Shown: positions 1-6,472, counted from the first letter of the stretch. The stretch: DNA of 6,514 nucleotides from JBPEXY01 sp052031065 (GCA_052031065.1 JBPEXY010000293.1:1-6514), one strand, 5' to 3'. The notes: a model not told the origin generated them from the letters alone. A program made the numbers and translations.

Positions 1-1
1 C

Positions 2-436
2 GAGAACTCTCCACCGCTTGATATCAATTCAGCCTATTGCAATCTTTTGCAATGCAGCCATTTTGCTTCTACTTCCGCGGCGGCGTTGGTTGCTGAAGAG
101 CTGGTTGGGTTTATATCCGGATATCGGCTGCCGAAACGTGCAGATACCTTGTTTGTCTGGCAGGTCGCGGTAAGTAGTGAGGTCCGCGGTGTGGGCGTCG
201 CCGGGCTGATGCTGGATGAAATAATCGACCGTCCCGCCAATCGCGGTATCACCTGGATCGAAACCACGATCACTGCTGACAACGCTTCGTCATGGCGAAT
301 GTTTGAGCGTTTTGCAACGAATCACAAGGCGTCGACCACGAGTCGATTGATGTTCGAGAGTGGGCGTCATTTTCAGGGCGCACACGATAGCGAACATTTG
401 CTGCGGATCGGGCCGCTAAGGCGCGCGGTTCGCTAA
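2..436 (+). CDS. ectA: L-2,4-diaminobutyrate acetyltransferase EctA, 5'-truncated by the window edge
   Basis: EctA is a cytoplasmic GNAT-fold enzyme that transfers acetyl from acetyl-CoA to L-2,4-diaminobutyrate, giving N-gamma-acetyl-diaminobutyrate, the second dedicated ectoine step. The frame is open from base 2 to the TAA at 434-436 (144 residues). The true start lies before the window, because the first residues (ENSPPLDINSAYCNLLQCSH) already match the interior of EctA. A TTG at 47 could be mistaken for a start but falls in the middle of the domain. Visible motifs are DTLFVWQVAV, typical of EctA; the GNAT acetyl-CoA loop VRGVGVAGLML; the TADNASSWRMFERFA segment that ends the GNAT fold; and a C-terminal HDSEHLLRI close to the usual EctA ending. 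Family members are roughly 160-190 residues, so some 20-45 N-terminal residues are missing here. It is the first visible gene of the operon, 90 bases before ectB. Confidence 0.95.
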   Translation, partial: ENSPPLDINSAYCNLLQCSHFASTSAAALVAEELVGFISGYRLPKRADTLFVWQVAVSSEVRGVGVAGLMLDEIIDRPANRGITWIETTITADNASSWRMFERFATNHKASTTSRLMFESGRHFQGAHDSEHLLRIGPLRRAVR

Positions 437-448
437 GTTCTGAACACC

Positions 449-480
449 GGGTAGGCTAGGCCTTTGTCTGCCTGCTACTC
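449..480 (+). other. Imperfect inverted repeat in the ectA-ectB spacer
   Basis: Bases 449-454 (GGGTAG) can pair with 475-480 (CTACTC, one G-U pair). After a two-base bulge (455-456), 457-461 (TAGGC) pairs with 470-474 (GCCTG, one G-U pair), leaving an eight-base loop. That is 11 paired positions in total. No run of T follows, so it is not a classical intrinsic terminator. It could be an RNA stability or processing element between ectA and ectB, or chance. The stem was worked out by hand without a folding calculation. Confidence 0.45.
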
Positions 481-516
481 AGAATCACTTCACCCCTTAA
501 ACCATTCTGCCTTTAT

Positions 517-522
517 AAGGAG
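517..522 (+). promoter_or_regulatory. Ribosome binding site of ectB (decides the start)
   Basis: AAGGAG lies four bases before the ATG at 527. It is the strongest Shine-Dalgarno match in the window. It supports 527 rather than the in-frame TTG at 464 as the ectB start. Confidence 0.85.
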
Positions 523-526
523 AACC

Positions 527-1837
527 ATGAAGATATTTGACGAAATCGAGTCCGAAGTACAAAGCTATGCGCGCGCTTTCCCCAGGGTGTTCCACAGAGC
601 TGTTGGCGAGTTCGTGTTCGATGATGAGGGTAATCGCTATCTCGATTTTCTGGCTGGAGCCGGCACCCTTAATTACGGACACAATAATCCGTTATTCAAG
701 GAGCAGATGCTCAGTTACATCGCGGCGGACGGCATCACTCACGGTCTCGATTTGCATACACGGGCTAAAGGAAATTTTCTGGAAGCGTTTAGCGAGAAAA
801 TTCTTCAGCCTCGCGGTATGAACTACACGGTTCAATTCACCGGCCCAACTGGCACCAATGCTGTAGAAGCAGCTTTAAAAATTGCCCGTAATGTTACTGG
901 ACAGCAGAACGTTGTCGCGTTTACCAACGGTTTTCATGGCGTCAGCCTCGGGTCGCTAGCTGTTACGGGTAACGCTCATCACCGCGATGCGGCCGGAGTT
1001 GCTCTGAATGGAGCCCATCGGGTCCCATACGACGGCTATCTTGGAAGTGGCATTGATACCACAGCCTACCTGGACAAGCTTTTTGCTGACTCTAGTAGCG
1101 GCATTAATTCGCCCGCTGCGGTCATTGTGGAGACGATTCAGGGGGAGGGGGGTATCAACGTTGCCGGTCTCGAGTGGTTAAGGAATCTACAGGCGGTCTG
1201 TAATCGTCATGGCGTGTTGCTTATCGTCGACGATATTCAGGCGGGCTGTGGCCGTACCGGTGATTTTTTCAGTTTTGAGGCCGCAGGGATTCAGCCCGAC
1301 ATTATTACCCTGTCGAAGTCACTATCAGGTTACGGACTACCGTTTGCGGTTGTGTTAATGAGGCCCGATCTGGACCAGTGGAAGCCTGGCGAGCATAACG
1401 GTACTTTTCGCGGTAACAATCTGGCATTTGTGACTGCCAAAGCCGCCATTGATCACTACTGGTCTGATGACGCTTTCTCCCTGGAGGTGAAGAGAAAGGG
1501 TGAGCATATCTCTCAGCGTCTGGATGCCATTGTCGATAAGTACGGCGAGGGCAGTTTCACTAGTCGCGGACGGGGGATGTTTCACGGAATCAATTGTGTT
1601 AGCGGAGGCTTGTCCAGTGCAATTACGCAGCTCGCGTTCAAGAAGGGGCTGATTATTGAGACCAGCGGAGCAGATGACCAGGTGGTCAAGTTTCTCTGTC
1701 CGTTGACTATCACCGACGAGAACCTTGATCACGGTATCGATATCGTCGAAAGCGCCATTGCTGAGGTCTGTAGTGGCGAAGCAGTCATACCAAGTGAATC
1801 GGAATATTTTTCCGATCAAAAGGCTGTTTGTGCCTGA
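527..1837 (+). CDS. ectB: L-2,4-diaminobutyrate-2-oxoglutarate aminotransferase EctB
   Basis: EctB is the cytoplasmic PLP-dependent class III aminotransferase that converts L-aspartate 4-semialdehyde to L-2,4-diaminobutyrate with glutamate as amino donor, the first dedicated ectoine step. The product has 436 residues, close to the usual EctB length of about 420-435. The start at 527 gives MKIFDEIESEVQSYARAFP, the typical EctB N-terminus, and has AAGGAG just upstream; the upstream TTG at 464 would add 21 unrelated residues. Visible motifs are the phosphate-binding loop TGPTGTNAVEAALK (105-118), FHGVSLGSLAVTGN (136-149), VDDIQAGCGRTG (234-245) with D235 expected to contact the PLP ring nitrogen, SKSLSGYGLP (263-272) with K264 as the expected Schiff-base lysine, and GTFRGNN (292-298). 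These features separate it from ornithine and GABA aminotransferases. About the last 20 residues look poorly conserved. Confidence 0.98.
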   Translation: MKIFDEIESEVQSYARAFPRVFHRAVGEFVFDDEGNRYLDFLAGAGTLNYGHNNPLFKEQMLSYIAADGITHGLDLHTRAKGNFLEAFSEKILQPRGMNYTVQFTGPTGTNAVEAALKIARNVTGQQNVVAFTNGFHGVSLGSLAVTGNAHHRDAAGVALNGAHRVPYDGYLGSGIDTTAYLDKLFADSSSGINSPAAVIVETIQGEGGINVAGLEWLRNLQAVCNRHGVLLIVDDIQAGCGRTGDFFSFEAAGIQPDIITLSKSLSGYGLPFAVVLMRPDLDQWKPGEHNGTFRGNNLAFVTAKAAIDHYWSDDAFSLEVKRKGEHISQRLDAIVDKYGEGSFTSRGRGMFHGINCVSGGLSSAITQLAFKKGLIIETSGADDQVVKFLCPLTITDENLDHGIDIVESAIAEVCSGEAVIPSESEYFSDQKAVCA

Positions 1838-1849
1838 CTTTATGGTCAG
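1834..1849 (+). other. Small perfect hairpin overlapping the ectB stop codon
   Basis: CTGAC (1834-1838) and GTCAG (1845-1849) are perfectly complementary, and T1839-G1844 can add a wobble pair to close a four-base loop. The ectB stop TGA (1835-1837) lies in the left arm. No T-tract follows, and the stem is short for a terminator. It may be a minor mRNA structure at the ectB-ectC junction. Confidence 0.35.
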
Positions 1850-1915
1850 CTGCCAGGGTCCTTAGGGCACGTCTGTAATCGTCATTTCAACCATCGGTTA
1901 ACCAAAATACACCGC

Positions 1916-1919
1916 AGGA
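1916..1919 (+). promoter_or_regulatory. Ribosome binding site of ectC
   Basis: AGGA, followed by further A residues, lies nine bases before the ATG at 1929. The match is moderate and the spacing acceptable. It supports 1929 as the ectC start. Confidence 0.6.
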
Positions 1920-1928
1920 AAATTCATC

Positions 1929-2333
1929 ATGATAGTAAGGTCGTTAAAAGACGCCCAAAACAGCGCTCGCAGAATTATTTCTCCAGATGGTAACTGGGAA
2001 AGCACTCGTCTGTTGCTCGCGGACGATGGAATGGGGTTTTCGTTCCACATCACCACAATATATCGTGGTGCTGATTTCGAAATGCACTATCAGAATCATC
2101 TGGAGTCTGTTTACTGCATAACAGGCCAAGGAGAGGTTGAAACCACTGCTGATGGTGAGATTTTCCAGATTGCGCCAGGCACCCTTTACAACCTTGATAA
2201 GAACGATAAGCACGTGTTGCGCGCCTTCTCTGAGATGACCCTCGCCTGTGTCTTTAACCCTGCGTTGCAGGGTACCGAGGTCCACAATGCTGAAGGGTCG
2301 TATGATCTGATAGCCGGCGCCATCCAGGAATAA
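1929..2333 (+). CDS. ectC: L-ectoine synthase EctC (cupin-fold N-acetyldiaminobutyrate dehydratase)
   Basis: EctC closes the ring of N-gamma-acetyl-L-2,4-diaminobutyrate by water elimination, giving ectoine, in the cytoplasm. The product has 134 residues, within the usual EctC size of about 128-135. It begins MIVRSLKDAQ, the standard EctC N-terminus. The cupin core is clear: GMGFSFHITTIY (34-45), EMHYQNHLESVYCITGQGEV (51-70) and PGTLYNLDKNDKHVLRA (83-99). From memory of the Paenibacillus lautus enzyme, iron is bound by Glu57, Tyr85 and His93; with a constant offset of two these correspond to E59, Y87 and H95 here, all present. Other substrate-site positions recalled from that structure also match with the same offset (W23, R27, T42, Y54, H57, F109, E117, H119). 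ectC lies 91 bases after ectB and only 15 before ectD. Confidence 0.98.
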   Translation: MIVRSLKDAQNSARRIISPDGNWESTRLLLADDGMGFSFHITTIYRGADFEMHYQNHLESVYCITGQGEVETTADGEIFQIAPGTLYNLDKNDKHVLRAFSEMTLACVFNPALQGTEVHNAEGSYDLIAGAIQE

Positions 2334-2348
2334 TCGGGGCGTCTGGTT

Positions 2349-3284
2349 ATGCAACTACAACACTCTTCAGCAGCGCGGAGTAGTGATGATCGCTATCCGT
2401 CTCGCCGTGCCGAGGAAGGTAGGCTTATCAAACGGCATGATCCAGTGGTCTACGCGGCAGGTGGTGCTGATGCACCGCTCAGTGAAAGCTTGGTCGCTGA
2501 CTATGATCGGAAAGGCTATCTGGTTCTCGAGAATTTTCTGTCAGAGCAGATGGTTGGCTGTTTGCAGAATGAACTTTCGCGGTTACGTTGCCTTTCCGAA
2601 TACGAGAAAGGACCTGAATGGATTTGCGAACGTGGCAGTGGCGAGCTGCGATCCCTGTTCAGGGTTCATCAGATCAGCGATGTTTTTCGTCAGTTGGCAA
2701 ATGATAGGCGACTCGTCGATATCGCTCGTTATTTATTGGCTGATGACGTTTATGTTTATCAGTCACGACTCAATTACAAACCGGGTTTGCATGGCAGGGA
2801 GTTTTACTGGCATTCAGATTTCGAGACCTGGCATGTTGAAGATGGCATGCCGGCGATGCGAGCTCTGAGCGCGAGCGTGATTCTGACTCCCAATAACGCT
2901 AACAATGGGCCCTTGTTGCTGATTCCGGGTTCTCAGCATCAATTCATTGCCTGCTCGGGCAGTACGCCGCCAAACCACTATAAGAAATCGTTGGTGCAGC
3001 AGCAGTATGGGGTGCCGGGAGATCAGTTCCTAAAACAAATGGCGGAGCGGGATGGTGTTGTTGCAGCGACCGGTAATCCGGGTACCGTAATCCTGTTTGA
3101 TTGTAATCTTATGCATGGTTCCAACGGCAATATCACGCCATACCCAAGGAGTAACGCGTTCATCGTGTATAACGCGATTAGCAACCGCCCGGGTGCACCC
3201 TTCTGTGGTCGGGAGCCGCGACCGGAGTACCTGTGCACACGCAAAAATATTGTCCCGATCGTGCTCTCCAGAGCCGCTGATTAG
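2349..3284 (+). CDS. ectD: Ectoine 5-hydroxylase EctD
   Basis: EctD is a non-haem iron(II), 2-oxoglutarate-dependent dioxygenase (phytanoyl-CoA hydroxylase-like fold) that converts ectoine to (4S,5S)-5-hydroxyectoine in the cytoplasm. The product has 311 residues, against a usual length near 300. The EctD signature FYWHSDFETWHVEDGMP is intact at 152-168. It contains the first two iron ligands of the H-x-D...H triad, H155 and D157; the third is H256 in DCNLMHGSNGNITP. R267, in PYPRSNAF, is the expected 2-oxoglutarate-binding arginine, and K144 in LNYKPG is conserved in the family. The N-terminus carries about a dozen variable residues before the conserved DRYPSR. ATG 2349 is the only reasonable start, but its upstream sequence (GGGGC about nine bases away) is a poor Shine-Dalgarno. 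The 15-base gap after ectC suggests translational coupling. Its presence means the strain should make hydroxyectoine as well as ectoine. Confidence 0.98.
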   Translation: MQLQHSSAARSSDDRYPSRRAEEGRLIKRHDPVVYAAGGADAPLSESLVADYDRKGYLVLENFLSEQMVGCLQNELSRLRCLSEYEKGPEWICERGSGELRSLFRVHQISDVFRQLANDRRLVDIARYLLADDVYVYQSRLNYKPGLHGREFYWHSDFETWHVEDGMPAMRALSASVILTPNNANNGPLLLIPGSQHQFIACSGSTPPNHYKKSLVQQQYGVPGDQFLKQMAERDGVVAATGNPGTVILFDCNLMHGSNGNITPYPRSNAFIVYNAISNRPGAPFCGREPRPEYLCTRKNIVPIVLSRAAD

Positions 3285-3359
3285 GAATTTGCCGTCAGCC
3301 AAAACTGCAGTGCCGGCCCAATAAATTTAAAGATTATCAGGATTGCCTTCACCATTAGC

Positions 3360-4814
3360 ATGTCAGTATCACAATCAAAACATCACACCGTCGAGAAAAT
3401 CGGCGGCACCTCAATGAGCGATTATCCAGCGGTCAGGGATAACATCATTCTTAGAGATGGGGACCATCAGAAGCTTTATCAGCGAATATTCGTGGTATCT
3501 GCTTATGCAGGTGTTACCAATAGCCTGTTAGAGCACAAGAAATTCGGTTTGCCGGGTGTCTACGCTCTGTTCGCGACCGGTAAGAATAATGACCAGTGGC
3601 GTAGCGCGTTGCAGAAGCTGAGGTTTGAATTACATGAAATCAATGGCGGTTTGTTCGGGCGGTCAATAGGGTTAACAGAGGCGAATCAGTTCATTGATCA
3701 GCGTTTAGACGCAGCGGAAAGATGTCTAGAGGATTTACAAAGCCTTTGCCGCCACGGTCACTTCTCTGTAGTCGATCACCTGCAAACTGTAAGAGAGATG
3801 CTAGCCAGTATTGGCGAAGTGCACAGCGCCTGGAATACTTCACGATTGCTCCGGAACGAGGGTGTTAATGCCTGTTTTGTTGACCTGACTGGCTGGCATA
3901 ACGACCAGCATGCAACTCTGGACCAACGCATAGAGCGGGCGTTCACTGACATTGACCTGAACTCTGAGCTTCCAATCGTAACCGGTTACGCGCATACCGA
4001 TGCCGGACTTATGGCCAGTTTCAATCGCGGTTATAGCGAGATGACTTTTAGCCGCATTGCCGTTGTAACTGGTGCGAAGGAGGCCATTATCCATAAGGAA
4101 TATCATCTCAGTAGTGCTGATCCGCAGTTGGTGGGTGACCATCAAGCAGTGCCAATCGGCCGGACTAACTATGATGTTGCCGACCAATTGGCAAACCTGG
4201 GGATGGAGGCTATCCATCCGAAGGCTGCTAAAGGCCTGCGTCAGAACGACATTCCGTTACGCATCAAGAATACCTTCGAACCTGACCATTCGGGAACCGC
4301 GATTACCCGCGGATATATCAGTGATACGCCCTGTGTCGAAATCATCGCTGGTCGAAAAGGAATCTATGGGCTGGAACTATTCGACCAGGACATGGTTGGC
4401 CAGATCGATTTTTATGATCGTGAAGTGCTTGCTGTGGTGCGTCGCTTCAACGCTGAGATCGTCGCCAAAGACATGAATGCCAACACACTGACCCATTACC
4501 TTGCCACTAACCTCAAAACCGTAAAGAGGATACGCAACGAGCTGGAAGGGCTATATCCTGACGCCGAAATAGATCAGCGCAAGGCGGCGATTGTCTCTGC
4601 TATCGGCAGCGACATGCAGGTGCCTGGAATCCTCGCTAGAGCGGTAGCTGCTCTGGCTGATCAGCAGATCAATTTACTCGCGATTCATCAATCTATGCGT
4701 CAGGTCGACATGCAGTTTATTGTCGATGAAGGGGATTATGAGAACGCCGTCAAAAGTCTGCATAAAGCATTAGTCGAGGTGCATGATCATGGGCGAGCTA
4801 TATGCGCGGCGTGA
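3360..4814 (+). CDS. ask: Ectoine-cluster aspartokinase Ask_Ect
   Basis: Aspartokinase phosphorylates L-aspartate with ATP, the entry reaction towards aspartate-semialdehyde. The product has 484 residues. The N-terminal amino-acid kinase domain starts with VEKIGGTSMSDYPAVRDNI (11-29), a form of the KxGGTS motif characteristic of the ectoine-linked paralogue. It continues with FVVSAYAGVTN (44-54), GEVHSAW (152-158), TGYAHTDAGL (208-217) and RGYSEMTFSR (223-232). Two C-terminal ACT-type regulatory domains follow, one from about 328 (IIAGRKGIYGLELFDQDMVG) and one from about 410 (SAIGSDMQVPGILARAVAAL). Ask_Ect enzymes of ectoine clusters, studied in Pseudomonas stutzeri, are reported to be less sensitive to lysine/threonine feedback; whether this one is cannot be read from sequence alone. 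The start at 3360 lacks a good ribosome binding site (an AGGA is 16 bases away), but the conserved KIGGTS block requires a start at or near it. The last 13 bases overlap the next gene. Confidence 0.96.
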   Translation: MSVSQSKHHTVEKIGGTSMSDYPAVRDNIILRDGDHQKLYQRIFVVSAYAGVTNSLLEHKKFGLPGVYALFATGKNNDQWRSALQKLRFELHEINGGLFGRSIGLTEANQFIDQRLDAAERCLEDLQSLCRHGHFSVVDHLQTVREMLASIGEVHSAWNTSRLLRNEGVNACFVDLTGWHNDQHATLDQRIERAFTDIDLNSELPIVTGYAHTDAGLMASFNRGYSEMTFSRIAVVTGAKEAIIHKEYHLSSADPQLVGDHQAVPIGRTNYDVADQLANLGMEAIHPKAAKGLRQNDIPLRIKNTFEPDHSGTAITRGYISDTPCVEIIAGRKGIYGLELFDQDMVGQIDFYDREVLAVVRRFNAEIVAKDMNANTLTHYLATNLKTVKRIRNELEGLYPDAEIDQRKAAIVSAIGSDMQVPGILARAVAALADQQINLLAIHQSMRQVDMQFIVDEGDYENAVKSLHKALVEVHDHGRAICAA

Positions 4815-5704
4815 TTGCCGCGAGTCTGCTGTTTATCAGCTTTGGGTGTAGCTTCGTTGTTTTTGCGGAACAACCGGTTAGTATGGCGGATGTGGCGACC
4901 GAGGATAAACCGTTCGGTGCACGCATAGCGAACTCCCCGTTTGTAGAGCTTTATGTCCTTGAAGAGCTAAAACAGCTCCGCCGGGAGATGGCGTCTCAGC
5001 GAGCTGAACTGATTCAGCAGGTGGTCGATCGTGAACTAAGTTCCGTTGATCGGGGAGTGACCTACGCTACCGACACCATCACCTATTTTTTCTATCTGAT
5101 TGCGGCGGCCAGCTCGATATTGGTACTGGTCGGCTGGACGTCGATTCGGGATATTAAGGAGGGGGTTCATTCGAACGCGGACCAGCAGGTAACGGACCTG
5201 GTTACCGCGTATGAAAAACGCCTGCGATCAATCGAAAACCAGCTCACTCTGAAGACCGAAGAGATAGAGGAAAACCGCGAGCAGATTGCGTTGACCCAGG
5301 AAGTGCATTCATTGTGGCTAAAAGCGGGGCAGGAGACCAACGTGCAGAGTAAGATTTTCGTCTACGATCAGATTCTTGCGCTGCAGCCTAAAGATACTGA
5401 AGCTCTGAGCTACAAAGCTGATGCGGTACTTGAGCTGCAAGAAGCGCAGTGGGCGGTCAATCTCTGTAATCAGGCGCTAGCCTTGGATCCGGAGCATAGC
5501 CATTCCCTATATCAGTTGGCCTGCGCATATGCGGCCCTGGGTCAGCCAGACGATGCGGTCAGGTATCTCGAACAGGCGCTGCAGCTAACGGATGTCTATC
5601 GTGACTCACTGTTACAGGATCCAGCATTGACGCCACTGCATGACCATGTGGTGTTCCAGCGTCTGGTCAATGCGGAAATCTGTCGCCGCGAATCAGCGGG
5701 GTAA
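4802..5704 (+). CDS. Membrane-anchored TPR protein, function unknown
   Basis: I do not recognise a named family; the description is structural. The 300-residue product begins with a hydrophobic stretch (about 4-22) ending in VFA before E23, which looks like a cleavable signal peptide. A charged helical segment follows (about 48-82, rich in E, K, R and Q). One clear transmembrane segment spans about 92-112 (TITYFFYLIAAASSILVLVG). A second charged, probably coiled-coil helix covers about 125-165. The C-terminal third holds TPR units at roughly 199-232 and 233-266 with a partial one before them. It ends in LLQDPALTPLHDHVVFQRLV (270-289), resembling the segment that closes TPR arrays. With the signal cleaved, the coiled segment before the membrane helix would be periplasmic and the TPR domain cytoplasmic. 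The start lies inside the end of ask (13-base overlap), so it is probably translationally coupled to the ectoine genes. A scaffold, sensor or channel-associated role in osmoadaptation is only a guess. It is not an MscS channel: only one internal membrane helix and no MscS core are seen. Confidence 0.85.
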   Translation: MRGVIAASLLFISFGCSFVVFAEQPVSMADVATEDKPFGARIANSPFVELYVLEELKQLRREMASQRAELIQQVVDRELSSVDRGVTYATDTITYFFYLIAAASSILVLVGWTSIRDIKEGVHSNADQQVTDLVTAYEKRLRSIENQLTLKTEEIEENREQIALTQEVHSLWLKAGQETNVQSKIFVYDQILALQPKDTEALSYKADAVLELQEAQWAVNLCNQALALDPEHSHSLYQLACAYAALGQPDDAVRYLEQALQLTDVYRDSLLQDPALTPLHDHVVFQRLVNAEICRRESAG

Positions 5705-5740
5705 GGCGCCTGGTCTGTCGGCCTGAACCGTATCCGGGTG

Positions 5741-5764
5741 GCGCTAAATTCTCAGTCGTAGCGC
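5741..5764 (+). other. Perfect 6-bp inverted repeat directly before a start codon
   Basis: GCGCTA (5741-5746) is the exact reverse complement of TAGCGC (5759-5764), separated by 12 bases. The right arm ends at the base before the ATG at 5765 and covers the place where a ribosome binding site should be. It could be an mRNA hairpin that limits translation of the downstream gene, or a protein-binding palindrome. It has no T-tract, so a terminator is unlikely. Confidence 0.4.
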
Positions 5765-6472
5765 ATGAGTCCAAATGCCCTTTACCGCAAGGATGTGTTG
5801 GCGATTCGGGGGTCATTTCGGCCAGTGACCAAGGTTTCTGTGGACATGATCGAGTGCGGGTTGCAGCCGTTTGTTGATGTTGAGGGGGTGGATGAGCGCA
5901 ACGTGATGGTGATGGCGGAAATTACCATGAACACCGTGGTTTCTGGTGGCAAAGTCGATTCGAAGGAGTTTCTGGCACGGGTCGATATGCTCAACAGTCT
6001 CGGATACAACGTGCTGATTTCCGATTATCTGCGTTATTTTCGTCTGCGGGCCTTTTTTCGGCGTTACACGCAGAAGCAGATCGGTATCGTGCTCGGTGTT
6101 CCCAACGTCCGCGATATTTTTAACGAGAGTTATTACGATGGCCTGGAGGGCGGTATTCTCGAAGCCTTTGGCAAGTTGTTTCCGGATAACACTCGGCTTT
6201 ATGTCTACCCAATGCGTGAACCCGGCACCAGCGAACTGACCACTGCCGACAACCTCCATCTGGATGAAAGTATGGATCTGCTCTACCAGCATATGATCCG
6301 CAATGGCCTGATTCTGCCCCTCAAAGGTGCCAATGAAGAGCTGCTGGATATTTTCTCCAGAGACGTGTTGGCTAAGGTCTCTGCCGGGCCGGGAGACTGG
6401 GAAGACCAGGTCCCTGAGTCGGTGGTCGAAATTATTACCAACCGCGGCCTGTTTAACTACGATACCGCCTGA
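5765..6472 (+). CDS. Conserved protein of unknown function (235 residues)
   Basis: No function can be assigned. The product is soluble-looking: no signal peptide, no transmembrane segment. Motifs that look conserved are ALYRKDVLAIRGSFRPVT (5-22), the acidic/hydrophobic MVMAEITMN (48-56), FLARVDMLNSLGYNVLISDY (69-88), the basic YFRLRAFFRRYTQKQIGIVL (91-110), LEGGILEAFGKLF (127-139) and RLYVYPMR (144-151). From memory, these resemble the C-terminal half of proteobacterial proteins of about 450-500 residues that databases often label TonB-dependent receptor. That label does not fit this sequence, which has no beta-barrel or plug features. If the recollection is right, this is a half-length form. 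The frame cannot extend upstream, because an in-frame TAG stands at 5759-5761, two codons before the ATG. No ribosome binding site is visible. It follows the TPR gene by 60 bases in the same reading frame, and a link to ectoine metabolism is unproven. A pure-chance reading frame is unlikely given its length and composition. Confidence 0.8.
   Translation: MSPNALYRKDVLAIRGSFRPVTKVSVDMIECGLQPFVDVEGVDERNVMVMAEITMNTVVSGGKVDSKEFLARVDMLNSLGYNVLISDYLRYFRLRAFFRRYTQKQIGIVLGVPNVRDIFNESYYDGLEGGILEAFGKLFPDNTRLYVYPMREPGTSELTTADNLHLDESMDLLYQHMIRNGLILPLKGANEELLDIFSRDVLAKVSAGPGDWEDQVPESVVEIITNRGLFNYDTA

Noticed and set aside
47..49. TTG 47 as the start of ectA
   Set aside because: The frame is open to base 2 and the residues before the TTG (PPLDINSAYCNLL) are conserved EctA sequence, so the gene begins outside the window.
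464..526. Upstream TTG start for ectB adding 21 residues
   Set aside because: The added residues do not resemble EctB, while ATG 527 gives the canonical N-terminus and has AAGGAG four bases upstream.
1355..1819. 154-codon open frame on the - strand inside ectB
   Set aside because: It lies entirely opposite well-conserved EctB coding sequence and has no recognisable domain.
2383..2868. 161-codon + strand frame overlapping ectD
   Set aside because: It is a shadow of ectD in another frame; its translation is rich in Cys, Trp and Met and matches nothing.
3289..3330. Internal promoter before ask (TTGCCG with AT-rich ATAAATTTAAA)
   Set aside because: The spacing between the possible -35 and any -10-like hexamer is about 26 bases, too long for a sigma-70 promoter.
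4802..4849. Lipoprotein signal at Cys16 of the TPR protein
   Set aside because: The residues before the cysteine (SFG) do not fit the usual lipobox, and a signal peptidase I-like site (VFA before E23) is more convincing.
5704..5711. AGGCGCCT palindrome after the TPR stop as a terminator
   Set aside because: It is an 8-base palindrome without a loop or T-tract, so it cannot form a useful terminator hairpin.
5813..6292. 159-codon open frame on the - strand opposite the unknown protein
   Set aside because: The + strand frame is longer and contains coherent motif-like blocks; the antisense translation shows no recognisable family and is rich in His/Ile typical of shadow frames.
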